NCBI GenBank assembly: GCA_040403075.1
Contig: JBBALJ010000008.1
Coordinates: 1-64,000, forward strand
Length of the DNA: 64,000 bases
Reading direction: 5' to 3'
Source of the DNA: RGVD01 sp040403075
GTDB lineage: Bacteria; Bacteroidota; Bacteroidia; UKL13-3
Part shown: in pieces, positions 26,360-35,367 of the stretch
How the letters are laid out: each line of letters begins with the position of its first letter
Position numbering within the stretch: position 1 is the first letter of the stretch
Position numbers and translations under genes: made by a program
The notes under the pieces: generated by a model
Databases searched by the model: none
What the model saw: only the letters and a program-made list of their open reading frames with translations
Told to the model about the DNA's origin: nothing

Positions 26360-28486
26360 ATGAAAAAACTAATAATCCCCATTCTTGTGGCAAGCATGTT
26401 TGCTTGTGGCGAGAAAAAAACAGAAAGAAAAGAACTTACTATGCTTCCTTATCCTAAAACAAAAACGGTAGATCAAATAGATGATTACCATGGTCACAAA
26501 GTGTCAGACCCTTATCGTTGGCTAGAAAATGATACTGCTACAGAGGTTAAATCATGGGTTGAAGAAGAAAACAAGGTAACCCAAAATTATTTGAAACAGA
26601 TTCCTTTTAGAGACAAAATAAAAAATCGTTTAACTGAGATTTGGAACTATCCTAAATACTCAGCTCCTTTTACCGAAGGCGATTACATCTTCTTTTTCAA
26701 AAATGATGGACTACAAAACCAAAGTGTTTTGTATTACCAAAAAGGAGAAAAAGGGACACCTGAAGTTTTCCTCGATCCAAATAAATTAAGCGAAGACGGT
26801 ACTGCCTCTTTAGCTAGTTTCACTATCAGTAAAGATCATAAATATGCAGCCATTGGAATTGCCCAAAGCGGAAGTGATTGGAACGAAATATTTTTAATGG
26901 ATGTGGCTAGTAAACAAAAACTATCAGACAATATTAAGTGGGTGAAATTTGGTGGTGCTACTTGGTATAAAAATGGTTTTTACTATTGCCGATATGATGA
27001 GCCTAGTAAAGGAAAAGAGTTTAGCAACCAAAATGAATATCAAAAAATATTCTACCACGAATTGGGCAAATCACAAATGGATGATAAGTTGGTGTATGAA
27101 GATAAAAAACACCCTTTGCGTTATTTCGGACCACAAGTGTCAGAAGATGAAAAGTACTTGTTTATTGGTGTAAGCGAAGGTACAAGTGGCAGCGAAATTT
27201 GGTTCAAAGATTTATCTGCAAACGATAAAGATTTTAAATTGTTAGCCCCTGGATTTGCCAATAATTACAGTGTGATAGATAATGTAGGTGATAAAATTTT
27301 AATGATAACAGATTTGAATGCACCTAAATACCGATTGGTTGAAGTGGATAGCAAAAATCCAAATCAAAACAACTGGAAAGATGTAATAGCAGAGCAAAAA
27401 GATTTGCTTGAAAACGTAGGTACAGGTGGCGGAAAATTATATGCTACCTATTTAAAAGATGCCTCTTCAAAAGTATTTCAATATAGCTATGAGGGTAAAA
27501 TGGAATATGAAATTACCTTGCCATCTATAGGCACAGCCAGTGGTTTTGGAGGAAAAAAATTAGATAAAGAATTTTACTATTCATTCACCTCATTTACCAC
27601 ACCCGGAGCTATTTATAAATACGATATTGGTAGTGGTGAAAGCAAACTTTTCCGTCAAAGTGAAGTGAAGTTTAATCCTGATGAATTTGAAACCAAACAA
27701 GTATTTTATCCAAGTAAAGACGGCACTAAAGTGCCTATGTTTATCATACATAAAAAAGGTATAAAGTTAGATGGAAACAACCCTACTATGTTATATGCAT
27801 ATGGTGGGTTCAACATCAGTTTAACACCTTCATTTAGCATTAGCCGTATTATGTTTTTAGAGCAAGGTGGTGTATATGCATTAGCCAATTTGCGAGGAGG
27901 CGGAGAGTATGGTGAAGAGTGGCACAAAGCAGGCATGTTGGATAAAAAGCAAAATGTATTTGATGATTTTATTGCAGCTGCTGAATACTTGATAAGCGAA
28001 AAATACACCTCTAGTCAAAAGCTTGGAATCATGGGTGGTTCTAATGGTGGATTACTAATTGGTGCTTGTATGACACAAAGACCAGATTTGTATAAAGTAG
28101 CCATTCCTCAAGTAGGTGTTTTGGATATGTTGCGTTACCATAAATTTACTGTTGGTTGGGGTTGGGCTGTTGAATATGGAAGCAGTGATGATGCCAAACA
28201 ATTTGATTATCTGATAAAATACTCACCATTGCATAATTTGAAAGATAGTGTTTCATACCCTGCAACTTTAGTATGCACCGCTGATCATGATGATAGGGTA
28301 GTGCCAGCACATTCGTTTAAATTTTTGGCTACTTTGCAAGCCAAGCACAAAGGCTCAAATCCTGTTCTTGGTCGCATAGATAGTAAGGCTGGACATGGAG
28401 CAGGCAAGCCCACTGCTAAACAAATTGAAGAAGCAACTGATGTATGGAGCTTTGCTTTATGGAATTTAGGTGCTGATGTAAAATAA
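26360..28486 (+). CDS. S9-family prolyl oligopeptidase, lipoprotein
   Basis: A 708-residue serine peptidase that cleaves short peptides after proline. A lipoprotein signal peptide (MKKLIIPILVASMFACG, Cys16 lipidated) places it in the periplasm or outer membrane. The N-terminal part is a seven-bladed propeller (about residues 80-450) that limits access of large substrates. The hydrolase domain carries GGSNGG with catalytic Ser561, DDRVV with Asp645 and AGHGAGKP with His679. The preceding YPKTKTVDQIDDYHG and DPYRWLEND segments are typical of the family. All catalytic residues are present and length is normal. A strong terminator follows. Confidence 0.95.
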   Translation: MKKLIIPILVASMFACGEKKTERKELTMLPYPKTKTVDQIDDYHGHKVSDPYRWLENDTATEVKSWVEEENKVTQNYLKQIPFRDKIKNRLTEIWNYPKYSAPFTEGDYIFFFKNDGLQNQSVLYYQKGEKGTPEVFLDPNKLSEDGTASLASFTISKDHKYAAIGIAQSGSDWNEIFLMDVASKQKLSDNIKWVKFGGATWYKNGFYYCRYDEPSKGKEFSNQNEYQKIFYHELGKSQMDDKLVYEDKKHPLRYFGPQVSEDEKYLFIGVSEGTSGSEIWFKDLSANDKDFKLLAPGFANNYSVIDNVGDKILMITDLNAPKYRLVEVDSKNPNQNNWKDVIAEQKDLLENVGTGGGKLYATYLKDASSKVFQYSYEGKMEYEITLPSIGTASGFGGKKLDKEFYYSFTSFTTPGAIYKYDIGSGESKLFRQSEVKFNPDEFETKQVFYPSKDGTKVPMFIIHKKGIKLDGNNPTMLYAYGGFNISLTPSFSISRIMFLEQGGVYALANLRGGGEYGEEWHKAGMLDKKQNVFDDFIAAAEYLISEKYTSSQKLGIMGGSNGGLLIGACMTQRPDLYKVAIPQVGVLDMLRYHKFTVGWGWAVEYGSSDDAKQFDYLIKYSPLHNLKDSVSYPATLVCTADHDDRVVPAHSFKFLATLQAKHKGSNPVLGRIDSKAGHGAGKPTAKQIEEATDVWSFALWNLGADVK

Positions 28487-28550
28487 CCCCGTCAGACGAT
28501 TGAGAATGGGTTGAAGGGGAGGAAATGCGTCAGATGGGTGTCAAGAATGA
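28487..28550 (-). repeat. Dispersed intergenic repeat, copy B (inverted)
   Basis: The minus strand of this segment repeats the block order of 3431-3487: TCATTC, TCTGACGCATTTC, TTCAAC and AATCGTCTGACGG, with a longer middle spacer. It sits between the peptidase stop and its terminator. Confidence 0.5.
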
Positions 28551-28563
28551 ATTAGGAAATCGA

Positions 28564-28603
28564 AAACCTTTACAGGGTTTATTGCCTTGTAAAGGTTTAT
28601 TTT
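28564..28603 (+). terminator. Strong rho-independent terminator after the peptidase gene
   Basis: AAACCTTTACA (28564-28574) pairs perfectly with TGTAAAGGTTT (28588-28598), an 11-bp stem with 13-nt loop followed by ATTTTTG. Confidence 0.85.
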
Positions 28604-28613
28604 TGTTATAAAT

Positions 28614-29540
28614 ATGAAATTATTATTACTGATTTTTAGTTTGGTTTTTACTTTGGCAGAAGCTCAACAGGCATCGGTTTCTGATTTGTATGAATTAAAT
28701 AATGGCTTGGCTATTGCGAATTTTCATATTTCGAATAATAAGCCTGAATGTGCACTAAAAACCATAAAAACTATTCGCCCTGAGATTCTTCAATTGGTAA
28801 CTTCCACGGATGTTGCAAATATTTATTTGTTGAATAGAGATAGTGCTTCTGCAGCAAATGAGATTCTAAGGATTTATTCAAGTCCAAAGCATTATAGTTC
28901 TATTTCTGAAATATCTAAAATTGAAAGTAGATTTAATTTTGTATATACAAGGAATAAAAGATTATTAGATAGCATTTATTTAATTTATGATTTCGCATAT
29001 CATAATAACCCTAAATACAGAGGCCTTTCAACAAACCTAGATATGATGCTTGGTGCAGATCAGCTAATCAGAAATGATAAATTAATAAGTGATAATTTGA
29101 AGTTTAATTCTATCGCATATATTGATTCTATCCATATTGGGAAACTACTGGAAATTTTGCAAAAGGATACACATTGCAATACTACTTATGTAAATTATGG
29201 TTCATTATATGCTCTTATGTTGCACTTAACAAGATATGATACCATTTCGTTTCACTTAATTATTGGTTATTGTAATAGATGTTTCGAAAATCAAATGAAA
29301 TCTGAACTTATTGCAATGCTAACAGACAACAGGTTATACTTTTTGTATCATGAAGAAAAATATTACGCTTACTTGTTCAAATGGATTGAAAAAACTAATT
29401 TGAATTTTGCTGAAATTGATAAAAACAGACGTGAAATCGGACTTGAATCACTTTTTTTCTCTTACATAAGGAACAAGATTACAATACCTGATTACTACAA
29501 AGCGGTCAATGATAAACTTCTTAGCTGTAATTTATTCTAA
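28614..29540 (+). CDS. Secreted protein of unknown function
   Basis: A 308-residue protein with a signal peptide (MKLLLLIFSLVFTLAEAQ) and no further membrane segment. The mature part is mostly helical in appearance, with two cysteine pairs (CNRC near 222 and isolated Cys elsewhere), and the C-terminal segment is rich in aromatic and Lys/Glu residues. I do not recognise a family. It starts 15 nt after the terminator of the peptidase gene, so its promoter must overlap that terminator or it is weakly expressed by read-through. The following 97 nt before the amidohydrolase gene contain nothing I can name. Confidence 0.6.
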   Translation: MKLLLLIFSLVFTLAEAQQASVSDLYELNNGLAIANFHISNNKPECALKTIKTIRPEILQLVTSTDVANIYLLNRDSASAANEILRIYSSPKHYSSISEISKIESRFNFVYTRNKRLLDSIYLIYDFAYHNNPKYRGLSTNLDMMLGADQLIRNDKLISDNLKFNSIAYIDSIHIGKLLEILQKDTHCNTTYVNYGSLYALMLHLTRYDTISFHLIIGYCNRCFENQMKSELIAMLTDNRLYFLYHEEKYYAYLFKWIEKTNLNFAEIDKNRREIGLESLFFSYIRNKITIPDYYKAVNDKLLSCNLF

Positions 29541-29637
29541 TTATTGCTTGTATCGCTTGTATTGCAAAAACAACTAATGAACTCTATTAGACTTTCTTTC
29601 AAAATTATCTTATTCTTGCTTTGCAATAAATTTTACT

Positions 29638-30906
29638 ATGTCGCTAAATACATTCAAAAAATCTATATTTCTATTGTCTTTATGTTTGATAGGCTTTGGC
29701 CTTTCAGCTCAGAAAACAACCACCATCATTACAGGTGCAACCATACATGTGGGTAATGGAGAAATTATTGAAAATGGGGTAGTGGTTTTGAGTAATGGGA
29801 AAATTGAATTGGTAGGCAAAACCCTAAATACTTTATACAAAAACGCCAAAACCATTGAAGCCAAAGGGAAACATATTTATCCAGGATTGATAGGCATGAA
29901 TACAATAGTGGGCTTGAATGAAATTGATGCAGCCCGCGCTACAAGAGATTTTAATGAGCAAGGTTCGGTGAACCCCAATGTGCGTGCACTCATTGCTTAT
30001 AATACCGATTCTAAAATCATACCTACCTTAGTTTTTAACGGTATTCTCTTTACTCAGGTAGTTCCACAAGGTGGACTAATAAGTGGCACATCAAGCTTAA
30101 TGAAAACGCAAGGTTGGAATTGGGAAGATGCCGCATATAAGAAAGATGATGGTGTACATATCAATTGGCCTGAGTTCAATCCATATGGGAATGCCGAAGA
30201 ACAAAAAGCACATATTGAAAAGGAGATGCAACAGCTATCAGATATTTTTGAACAAGCAGAGCAATACAGCAAATTAATAAAACCTGAAACCTTTAATGCA
30301 CGTTTGAATGCAATGAAGCCGTTGTTTAATTCTGAAGCCAAATTATACGTGCATGTAAATTCAGCCAAAGGCATCATCACCGCTATTAATTTTATAAAGA
30401 AATACCCTACAATTAAAATGGTTTTGGTGGATGCCGCTGATGCTTATCTTGTAACTGAAATCATCAAAGAAAATAACATTCCTGTTGTGTTAACCAATAT
30501 CCATCGTTTGCCTCAACGCAGTGCTGAAGATGTGGATCAACCATATAAAACAGCCGCACAATTATTGAAGGCAGGCATATTGGTAGCCATTAGCAGAAGT
30601 GGAAGTTGGGAGGCCCGCAATTTGGCCTTTAATGCAGGTACCACTGCTAGCTATGGTTTAAACAAAGAAGAAGCCCTTGCTACCATTACCTTAAACGCTG
30701 CTAAAATAATGGGTGTAGATGCCCAAATGGGTAGCATTGAAAAAGGCAAAGATGCCAGCATTATGATTTGCAGTGGGGATGTTTTGGACATGAGAACCAA
30801 TACCATCGAACAAGCATTTATCATGGGTGAAGATGTAGATTTGAGCAGCCAACAAAAAGCCCTTGCCGATAAATATTTGAAAAAATTAGGCTTGAAAGTG
30901 GAGTAG
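29638..30906 (+). CDS. Secreted amidohydrolase-like protein lacking the HxH metal motif
   Basis: A 422-residue exported protein with a signal peptide ending at LSAQ (residue 25). The fold of metal-dependent amidohydrolases is recognisable from the start (TIITGATIHVGNGEIIENG), the IYPGLIG turn near 80 and the C-terminal LGLKV composite strand with GSIEKGKDASIMICSGD. The usual D-x-H-x-H after the first strand is replaced by G86-M-N88-T-I90, so the binuclear metal site cannot form in the normal way. Bacteroidota have a whole subfamily with this change, often next to an intact amidohydrolase, but none is present here. It is followed after 17 nt by an alpha/beta hydrolase gene. Confidence 0.8.
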   Translation: MSLNTFKKSIFLLSLCLIGFGLSAQKTTTIITGATIHVGNGEIIENGVVVLSNGKIELVGKTLNTLYKNAKTIEAKGKHIYPGLIGMNTIVGLNEIDAARATRDFNEQGSVNPNVRALIAYNTDSKIIPTLVFNGILFTQVVPQGGLISGTSSLMKTQGWNWEDAAYKKDDGVHINWPEFNPYGNAEEQKAHIEKEMQQLSDIFEQAEQYSKLIKPETFNARLNAMKPLFNSEAKLYVHVNSAKGIITAINFIKKYPTIKMVLVDAADAYLVTEIIKENNIPVVLTNIHRLPQRSAEDVDQPYKTAAQLLKAGILVAISRSGSWEARNLAFNAGTTASYGLNKEEALATITLNAAKIMGVDAQMGSIEKGKDASIMICSGDVLDMRTNTIEQAFIMGEDVDLSSQQKALADKYLKKLGLKVE

Positions 30907-30923
30907 TAAAACACACAACATTT

Positions 30924-32273
30924 ATGAAATCCAACAAAATCCTCACACTACTTCTATTATCTTTTCTATTTTTTTGTAACCAAACTTATGCCCAGCGCGA
31001 CTTAGTAATAGCAAGGTCTAACAAAGTTTTTGAGTGGTTTCAGCAAGAGAAATTCGATTCTGTTTATTCCCTTTTTGATGCTGAGATGAAACGCAAATTA
31101 GACGTTTCAAAAATTGAAGGCGTATGGGAGCAATTTGTGATGATGTACGGTAATGTCACTGGTTCGGATGAGTTGAGGGTTGAAGAAGTCAAATCGCATT
31201 TTGTTACAAAACGTTCTGTCAAGCTTGAGAAAGGCAAGATAACCTTATCAGTTAATTTTGATTCATTGGCACAAATTGCAGGACTTTTCATTAGTCCAGG
31301 AGAGATTCCATATACCCCTGCTGACTATGTTAATGCTGAATTGTTTACCGAACTGCGCATTGAATATGGAGTCAAAGGCTTTAAAAATTCAGGGCGATTA
31401 AGCATACCTAAATCAAAGACACCAATGCCCGTTGTTATTATCGTTCCGGGTTCAGGTGGTATTGACAAAGATTGTTCTATTGGTCCAAACAAAATATACA
31501 AAGACTTGGCCTGGGGACTCGCATCTAAAGGCATTGCGGCTTTTAGATACGATAAAAAAACACATCAGTATTTGAATAAATTGATTGATAATGATTCTTT
31601 GGGCAAAGAACCTTTTACGGTTGAAAACGAATACCTGCAAGACCTTGAAGAAATCATCATAGCCATTACTGCCCGCAAAGAAATCAACCCCAATCAAATC
31701 TATATGTTGGGGCATAGCCAAGGTGGCTATTTGATTCCTTTCTTCAATAAAAGATTTAAAAATATTGCGGGTTTTATCTCTATGGCCGGTACACTTAGAG
31801 AAATCCCAAGCCTTGCCATTGAGCAGATAGAGTATATCAATGGGTCTCAAAAGTTGGCTAGTAAAGACTCTTTGGCTATGGCTGATTTGAGAGGGAAAAT
31901 GCAAAATTCAACCCGAGCCCATATCAATTCGGTGACATCAAATGCCCAAGTCATGGGGCCTTATACAGTTGATTATTGGAAATATTTGTCATCCTACCAC
32001 CCTGAAGAATTAGCACTAAAAATAAACAAGCCTTTGTATGTGTTGCAAGGCGAAAGAGATTACCAAGTAAAAATGATTGACTTTGACATTTGGAAAAAGA
32101 CCATGCAAAACAAAAAGCAAGTATCGTTCAAATCTTACCCTTCCTTAAACCATTTGTTTATAGAAGGCAAAGGCCTATCTATGCCTAAGGAATATACCCA
32201 AGCAGGCAATATGTCTGAAGAGGTGCTAAATGATATTGTGAATTGGCTGAAAGTCCAGGCAGAGGGTAGATAG
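30924..32273 (+). CDS. Secreted alpha/beta hydrolase with DUF3887 domain
   Basis: A 449-residue exported protein: signal peptide to about residue 24, then a DUF3887-type domain (about 25-125; WFQQEKFDSVYSLFDAEMK) resembling a small cystatin/NTF2-like module, and an alpha/beta hydrolase domain (about 140-445). The nucleophile elbow is GHSQGG with Ser265; the acid is probably Asp in QGERDYQV near 375 and the His that of NHLFI near 412. Esterase or peptidase activity on a small substrate is likely, but the substrate is unknown. It probably shares a transcript with the amidohydrolase-like gene. It converges with the Omp28-like gene, 37 nt apart. Confidence 0.85.
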   Translation: MKSNKILTLLLLSFLFFCNQTYAQRDLVIARSNKVFEWFQQEKFDSVYSLFDAEMKRKLDVSKIEGVWEQFVMMYGNVTGSDELRVEEVKSHFVTKRSVKLEKGKITLSVNFDSLAQIAGLFISPGEIPYTPADYVNAELFTELRIEYGVKGFKNSGRLSIPKSKTPMPVVIIVPGSGGIDKDCSIGPNKIYKDLAWGLASKGIAAFRYDKKTHQYLNKLIDNDSLGKEPFTVENEYLQDLEEIIIAITARKEINPNQIYMLGHSQGGYLIPFFNKRFKNIAGFISMAGTLREIPSLAIEQIEYINGSQKLASKDSLAMADLRGKMQNSTRAHINSVTSNAQVMGPYTVDYWKYLSSYHPEELALKINKPLYVLQGERDYQVKMIDFDIWKKTMQNKKQVSFKSYPSLNHLFIEGKGLSMPKEYTQAGNMSEEVLNDIVNWLKVQAEGR

Positions 32274-32310
32274 AATTTACAAATATCACTGTCTAGCTGT
32301 GTGGGTTCAG

Positions 32311-33114
32311 CTAATCTATTTTAGCAGCATTTACAAAAGTGTATTTATTACCTTCTTTTTTCCAAATAATCATTACCACATACATGTTTTCTTTTACCCA
32401 AGTATCAGGAACATTATATACATATTCAGACAAATCAGTTTGTACACCTGCTTTCAATCCACCGTTAAACTTATTGCCATAGATAGCACTGTCATTCATG
32501 GAGCCTCTGCATACATGGTGATGTTCTATTACCCCTGTTTGTCCATTTTGGATACTGTTGGCTTTGTCTTCAACCATATATGCACCCACATAAAATTCCC
32601 CTGATTGGTCTCTAAAACTTTTTACTGAAGACTTTACTGTAAGTTTTTGACCGTTCCAAGATAAGTTTCCTCCTGCAGACATTTGCACAGGCAAAGCAAT
32701 AAAGGAATCCACAGATGTAATAATATTTGTTAGGGTTAATCCCGTATAGATTCCACCTGATGTGGCAAAAGCAGTTTTGTTTATGCCATTAAAAGTAAAA
32801 TTCGGAAAGCTTTGTACACCGAAATCTGCACCCCATTGAACGACTGTTGCATTGGCAAAATTACTCGTTTGGCTTGCATACAAACCCATTGTGATGGCTT
32901 TGTTTTTAATAGATGACATAATGGTGTCATTCAATGTCCATCCCCATTGACCACAAGGTCCACACCAAGTGGCGGTTATTTTTCCATATAAAGGTGTATT
33001 TACCTCAGCTACATAGATGCTGCTTGTTGGAGAATTTTTTGATTCTTCTTTTTCGCAATTTGACAAAAGTATTGTGCAAATAATAAGACCTAGAATGCTT
33101 AGATTTCTTTTCAT
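32311..33114 (-). CDS. Omp28-related lipoprotein with thioredoxin-like CGPC
   Basis: A 267-residue lipoprotein: signal peptide with lipobox LLSNC (Cys20), short Ser-rich linker, then a thioredoxin-like N-terminal domain with TATWCGPCGQWG (near residue 52) and a beta-rich C-terminal domain as in Omp28-related outer-membrane proteins of Bacteroidota. The CGPC active site suggests disulfide or thiol chemistry at the cell surface; many Omp28 relatives carry CGWCP instead. Near the C-terminus the HHHVCRG stretch could bind metal. It is a single gene with its own promoter candidate. Confidence 0.8.
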   Translation of the reverse strand: MKRNLSILGLIICTILLSNCEKEESKNSPTSSIYVAEVNTPLYGKITATWCGPCGQWGWTLNDTIMSSIKNKAITMGLYASQTSNFANATVVQWGADFGVQSFPNFTFNGINKTAFATSGGIYTGLTLTNIITSVDSFIALPVQMSAGGNLSWNGQKLTVKSSVKSFRDQSGEFYVGAYMVEDKANSIQNGQTGVIEHHHVCRGSMNDSAIYGNKFNGGLKAGVQTDLSEYVYNVPDTWVKENMYVVMIIWKKEGNKYTFVNAAKID

Positions 33115-33133
33115 GATAGTATTTATTTTAAAT

Positions 33134-33141
33134 CAAATATA
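33134..33141 (-). promoter_or_regulatory. -7 element of the Omp28-like gene
   Basis: On the minus strand TATATTTG, a full match to TAnnTTTG, lies 19 nt before the ATG at 33114. No -33 TTTG is seen at ideal spacing. Confidence 0.45.
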
Positions 33142-33187
33142 GAAATTGGATTGTAAAAAAAAATAAATTATTGTAGAATTTAATTTA

Positions 33188-33480
33188 GGTATGCAAATCA
33201 TCTAGGAGTCAATGTATTACTTTAAAACCCCTTTGCAAGGAATTGAGTTCGATTTGCAAGGCATTAACATGACAATGTATCAAGTTAAATAGCTAATGTA
33301 GGACTTTAACATGTCAATGTATTACTTTAAAAGGGCTTTGAAGCACATTAATTGTTTAATGCACGACATTCATTTCGATTTGCATGATATGAAAAGTCAT
33401 ATTTATGATATTAAAAACGATTTGCACGAATTTGAAAGGTATTTGCAGAACCCTTAGAGGCATTTGCAAGGATTTGAAAT
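33188..33480 (+). repeat. Array of fourteen degenerate 21-bp tandem repeats
   Basis: The only stretch in the window with no gene for more than 300 bases. From 33188 the sequence divides without gaps into fourteen units of exactly 21 nt, ending at the stop codon of the NUDIX gene. A typical unit is GATTTGCAAGGCATTAACAT plus G; positions 4-9 (TTTGCA or ATGTA-like) and 13-16 (ATT/TTT then A) are best kept. Units at 33209 and 33314 are nearly identical (19 of 21). Read on the plus strand in steps of seven codons, units give x-(L/M/I)-(Q/H/Y)-x-(I/F/V/M)-x-x, for example DLQGINM and DLHDMKS, with four TAG stops. There are no spacers as in CRISPR. One shorter decayed unit may precede 33188. Confidence 0.8.
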
Positions 33481-34035
33481 CTACAATCCCGCCATCATCA
33501 ATTTTACTTTTAGCACAGCAGCCACTGAAATGCCATCTGTCACTTCGCCTCTTTTCACCATTTGGTAAAGCTCTTCAAAAGGAATTTTCTTTATGATTAA
33601 TTGCTCGGTTTCTTCAGGTTCTGATTCGGTATATTCTAAATCCCTTGCCACATATACCAAAGAGTGCTCATCAGTAGTGGAATTGCTTAGGTGCATTTCC
33701 ATAATTTTTTCCCATTTATGCGCTATCAAGCCACACTCTTCTAACAATTCTCGTTTGGCAGAATCAAGTGGGTCAACCCCAATTTTTCCGCCACCTTCGG
33801 GTATTTCCCAACTGTATTGATTTAAGGCATATCGGTATTGCCCAACAATCCAAGTATTGTTATCGCTATCCAAAGGAATAACACCAATGGCTAGGTTTTT
33901 AAAATGCACTACGCCATATATACCATGCTTTCCGCTAGGGTTTAGTACCTCATTGTGTTGCACCTTAATCCAAGGGTTTTCGTAGCCTATGGTGGTGTTC
34001 AAGGTTTGCCAAGGGTTTGATTCTTCGTTCTGCAT
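33481..34035 (-). CDS. NUDIX hydrolase, ADP-ribose pyrophosphatase-like
   Basis: A 184-residue enzyme expected to hydrolyse a nucleoside diphosphate linked to another group, probably ADP-ribose or an ADP-sugar. The Nudix box is GGGKIGVDPLDSAKRELLEE followed by CGL (about residues 81-103); the metal-binding RELLEE is intact but the upstream Glu of the canonical box is Val. The WEIPEGGG lead-in is typical of the ADP-sugar branch. It lies 13 nt after the LysM gene and is probably the last gene of that unit. The 21-bp repeat array starts right at its stop codon, so the array may act as its 3' end. Confidence 0.85.
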   Translation of the reverse strand: MQNEESNPWQTLNTTIGYENPWIKVQHNEVLNPSGKHGIYGVVHFKNLAIGVIPLDSDNNTWIVGQYRYALNQYSWEIPEGGGKIGVDPLDSAKRELLEECGLIAHKWEKIMEMHLSNSTTDEHSLVYVARDLEYTESEPEETEQLIIKKIPFEELYQMVKRGEVTDGISVAAVLKVKLMMAGL

Positions 34036-34048
34036 ACTTCGAGGGGTA

Positions 34049-35302
34049 TTAGTCTTTGCGCTTCAGTTTCTTTTTTTGTTTTAAGCTCATGGAATTGATG
34101 CGCTTGTAGTAGCCGGTTTTGCTAGCTTTAACCCATATCGTAAGCTTTTTACCTTTGTTTACTTGCTGCTTTCTAAGCTTGTTCCAACTCTTTATTTCAG
34201 CAGCCGAAACATCAAACCAATCGGCTATATCGGCAAGGTTATCTCCTTTTTTAACGGTATAGAAAACACGTTTTTTATCAAAGCTATTTTCTTTTTCTGC
34301 TTGCCTATGTTTGATTTTTCTGCTTTCCTTTTCCTCTTCTGTCAAGGCCGAGTCAGCTTCGTTTTCGGGCACTTTGCGTATTTCAACGGGCGTAAACTCA
34401 GTAGGATTGATGTTGCGATAAACGGTGTCGTTAAGCAAGTAAAACATTTTGCCTTTGCTTTTAGGCAATTTGATAACATAGCCATCCAAATTAAATGGAA
34501 TAACATCCTTCTTAAACTCTGGATTCAGTTTTCTTAAATCTTCAATAGACACACCTAAAGTGGAGCTGATTTGCTGAAAGGATAGCCATTTGTTTACCAC
34601 CACAGTATCCACATCTTCATAAATATCAGGCAAAACACTTTTGATGCCATGCTCCTTGTAATAATTCATTACATACACTGCTGCTACATATCGTGGATAC
34701 AAGTCGCGGCAAGTGGTAGGCAGGTAATTGTAAACATCCCAGAAATAAAGGCTATTGCCTGCCATTCTGATGCATTTGTTTAAAGTTACAGGAGAGCAAC
34801 CATAAGCTGCAATGGCCAAAGGCCAACTTTTGTATATGCTAAATAAATCACGAAAATGAGATGCTGATATTTGGGTTGATTTAATAGGGTCTCTGCGCTC
34901 GTCAATGTATGTTGTCACTTTCAACTTATACATCTTCGACACATTGTAAGCCATCATCCAAATGCCACTATTTCCACTTGCATTATTGGCTTGTGGTTGT
35001 AAGTCAGAAGCTACAACGGCAAGGTATTTTAAATCAGCAGGAACAGATTTAATTTTGAAAGTGCGCTCAATCATGGGGAAATAATACTTACTTGCCCCAA
35101 TAATTTCTCGGGTTTTGTCAGGATTGGAAAGGTATTCTTCAATAAACTTTTTAACTTCAGGGTGATATACCAACTCGAGTTGAGGCTTCAAAGCAGCCAA
35201 CCTTGTTTGTATAAGTTCATCACTCAGTTTTTGTGCAAAAACTGAACATGATGATGAAAAACAAATGAATAAAATAACAAAAAATCCTCTCAAAAATCTC
35301 AT
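34049..35302 (-). CDS. LysM protein with inactive-looking lytic transglycosylase domain
   Basis: A 417-residue exported protein with a signal peptide to about residue 24. Residues 70-215 follow the MltD-type transglycosylase fold (DLKYLAVVASDLQPQANN, SGNSGIWMM, DERRDPIKSTQISASHF, WPLAIAAYGCSP). The catalytic Glu, which in active enzymes stands in the VES-type motif, is Ala98 here (VVAS). Two LysM peptidoglycan-binding domains follow (about 235-285 and 348-393), then a basic tail. It probably binds peptidoglycan without cleaving it, as a scaffold or regulator. Downstream of gatA by 65 nt and upstream of NUDIX by 13 nt. Confidence 0.85.
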   Translation of the reverse strand: MRFLRGFFVILFICFSSSCSVFAQKLSDELIQTRLAALKPQLELVYHPEVKKFIEEYLSNPDKTREIIGASKYYFPMIERTFKIKSVPADLKYLAVVASDLQPQANNASGNSGIWMMAYNVSKMYKLKVTTYIDERRDPIKSTQISASHFRDLFSIYKSWPLAIAAYGCSPVTLNKCIRMAGNSLYFWDVYNYLPTTCRDLYPRYVAAVYVMNYYKEHGIKSVLPDIYEDVDTVVVNKWLSFQQISSTLGVSIEDLRKLNPEFKKDVIPFNLDGYVIKLPKSKGKMFYLLNDTVYRNINPTEFTPVEIRKVPENEADSALTEEEKESRKIKHRQAEKENSFDKKRVFYTVKKGDNLADIADWFDVSAAEIKSWNKLRKQQVNKGKKLTIWVKASKTGYYKRINSMSLKQKKKLKRKD

Positions 35303-35367
35303 AAAGCAATGCTACGCCTAAAAATGCAGTGGAAAAGAAAAAGTAATTAAGAAATACACACTAAAAG

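Noticed and set aside
33188..33480. CRISPR array
   Set aside because: Units are contiguous 21-mers without unique spacers, repeats are diverged, and no cas genes are near.
33405..33596. A 63-codon plus-strand ORF with Cys-containing heptads
   Set aside because: It is made of the last repeat units in one frame plus antisense of the NUDIX gene; other units in the array have stops and the frame is not conserved along it.
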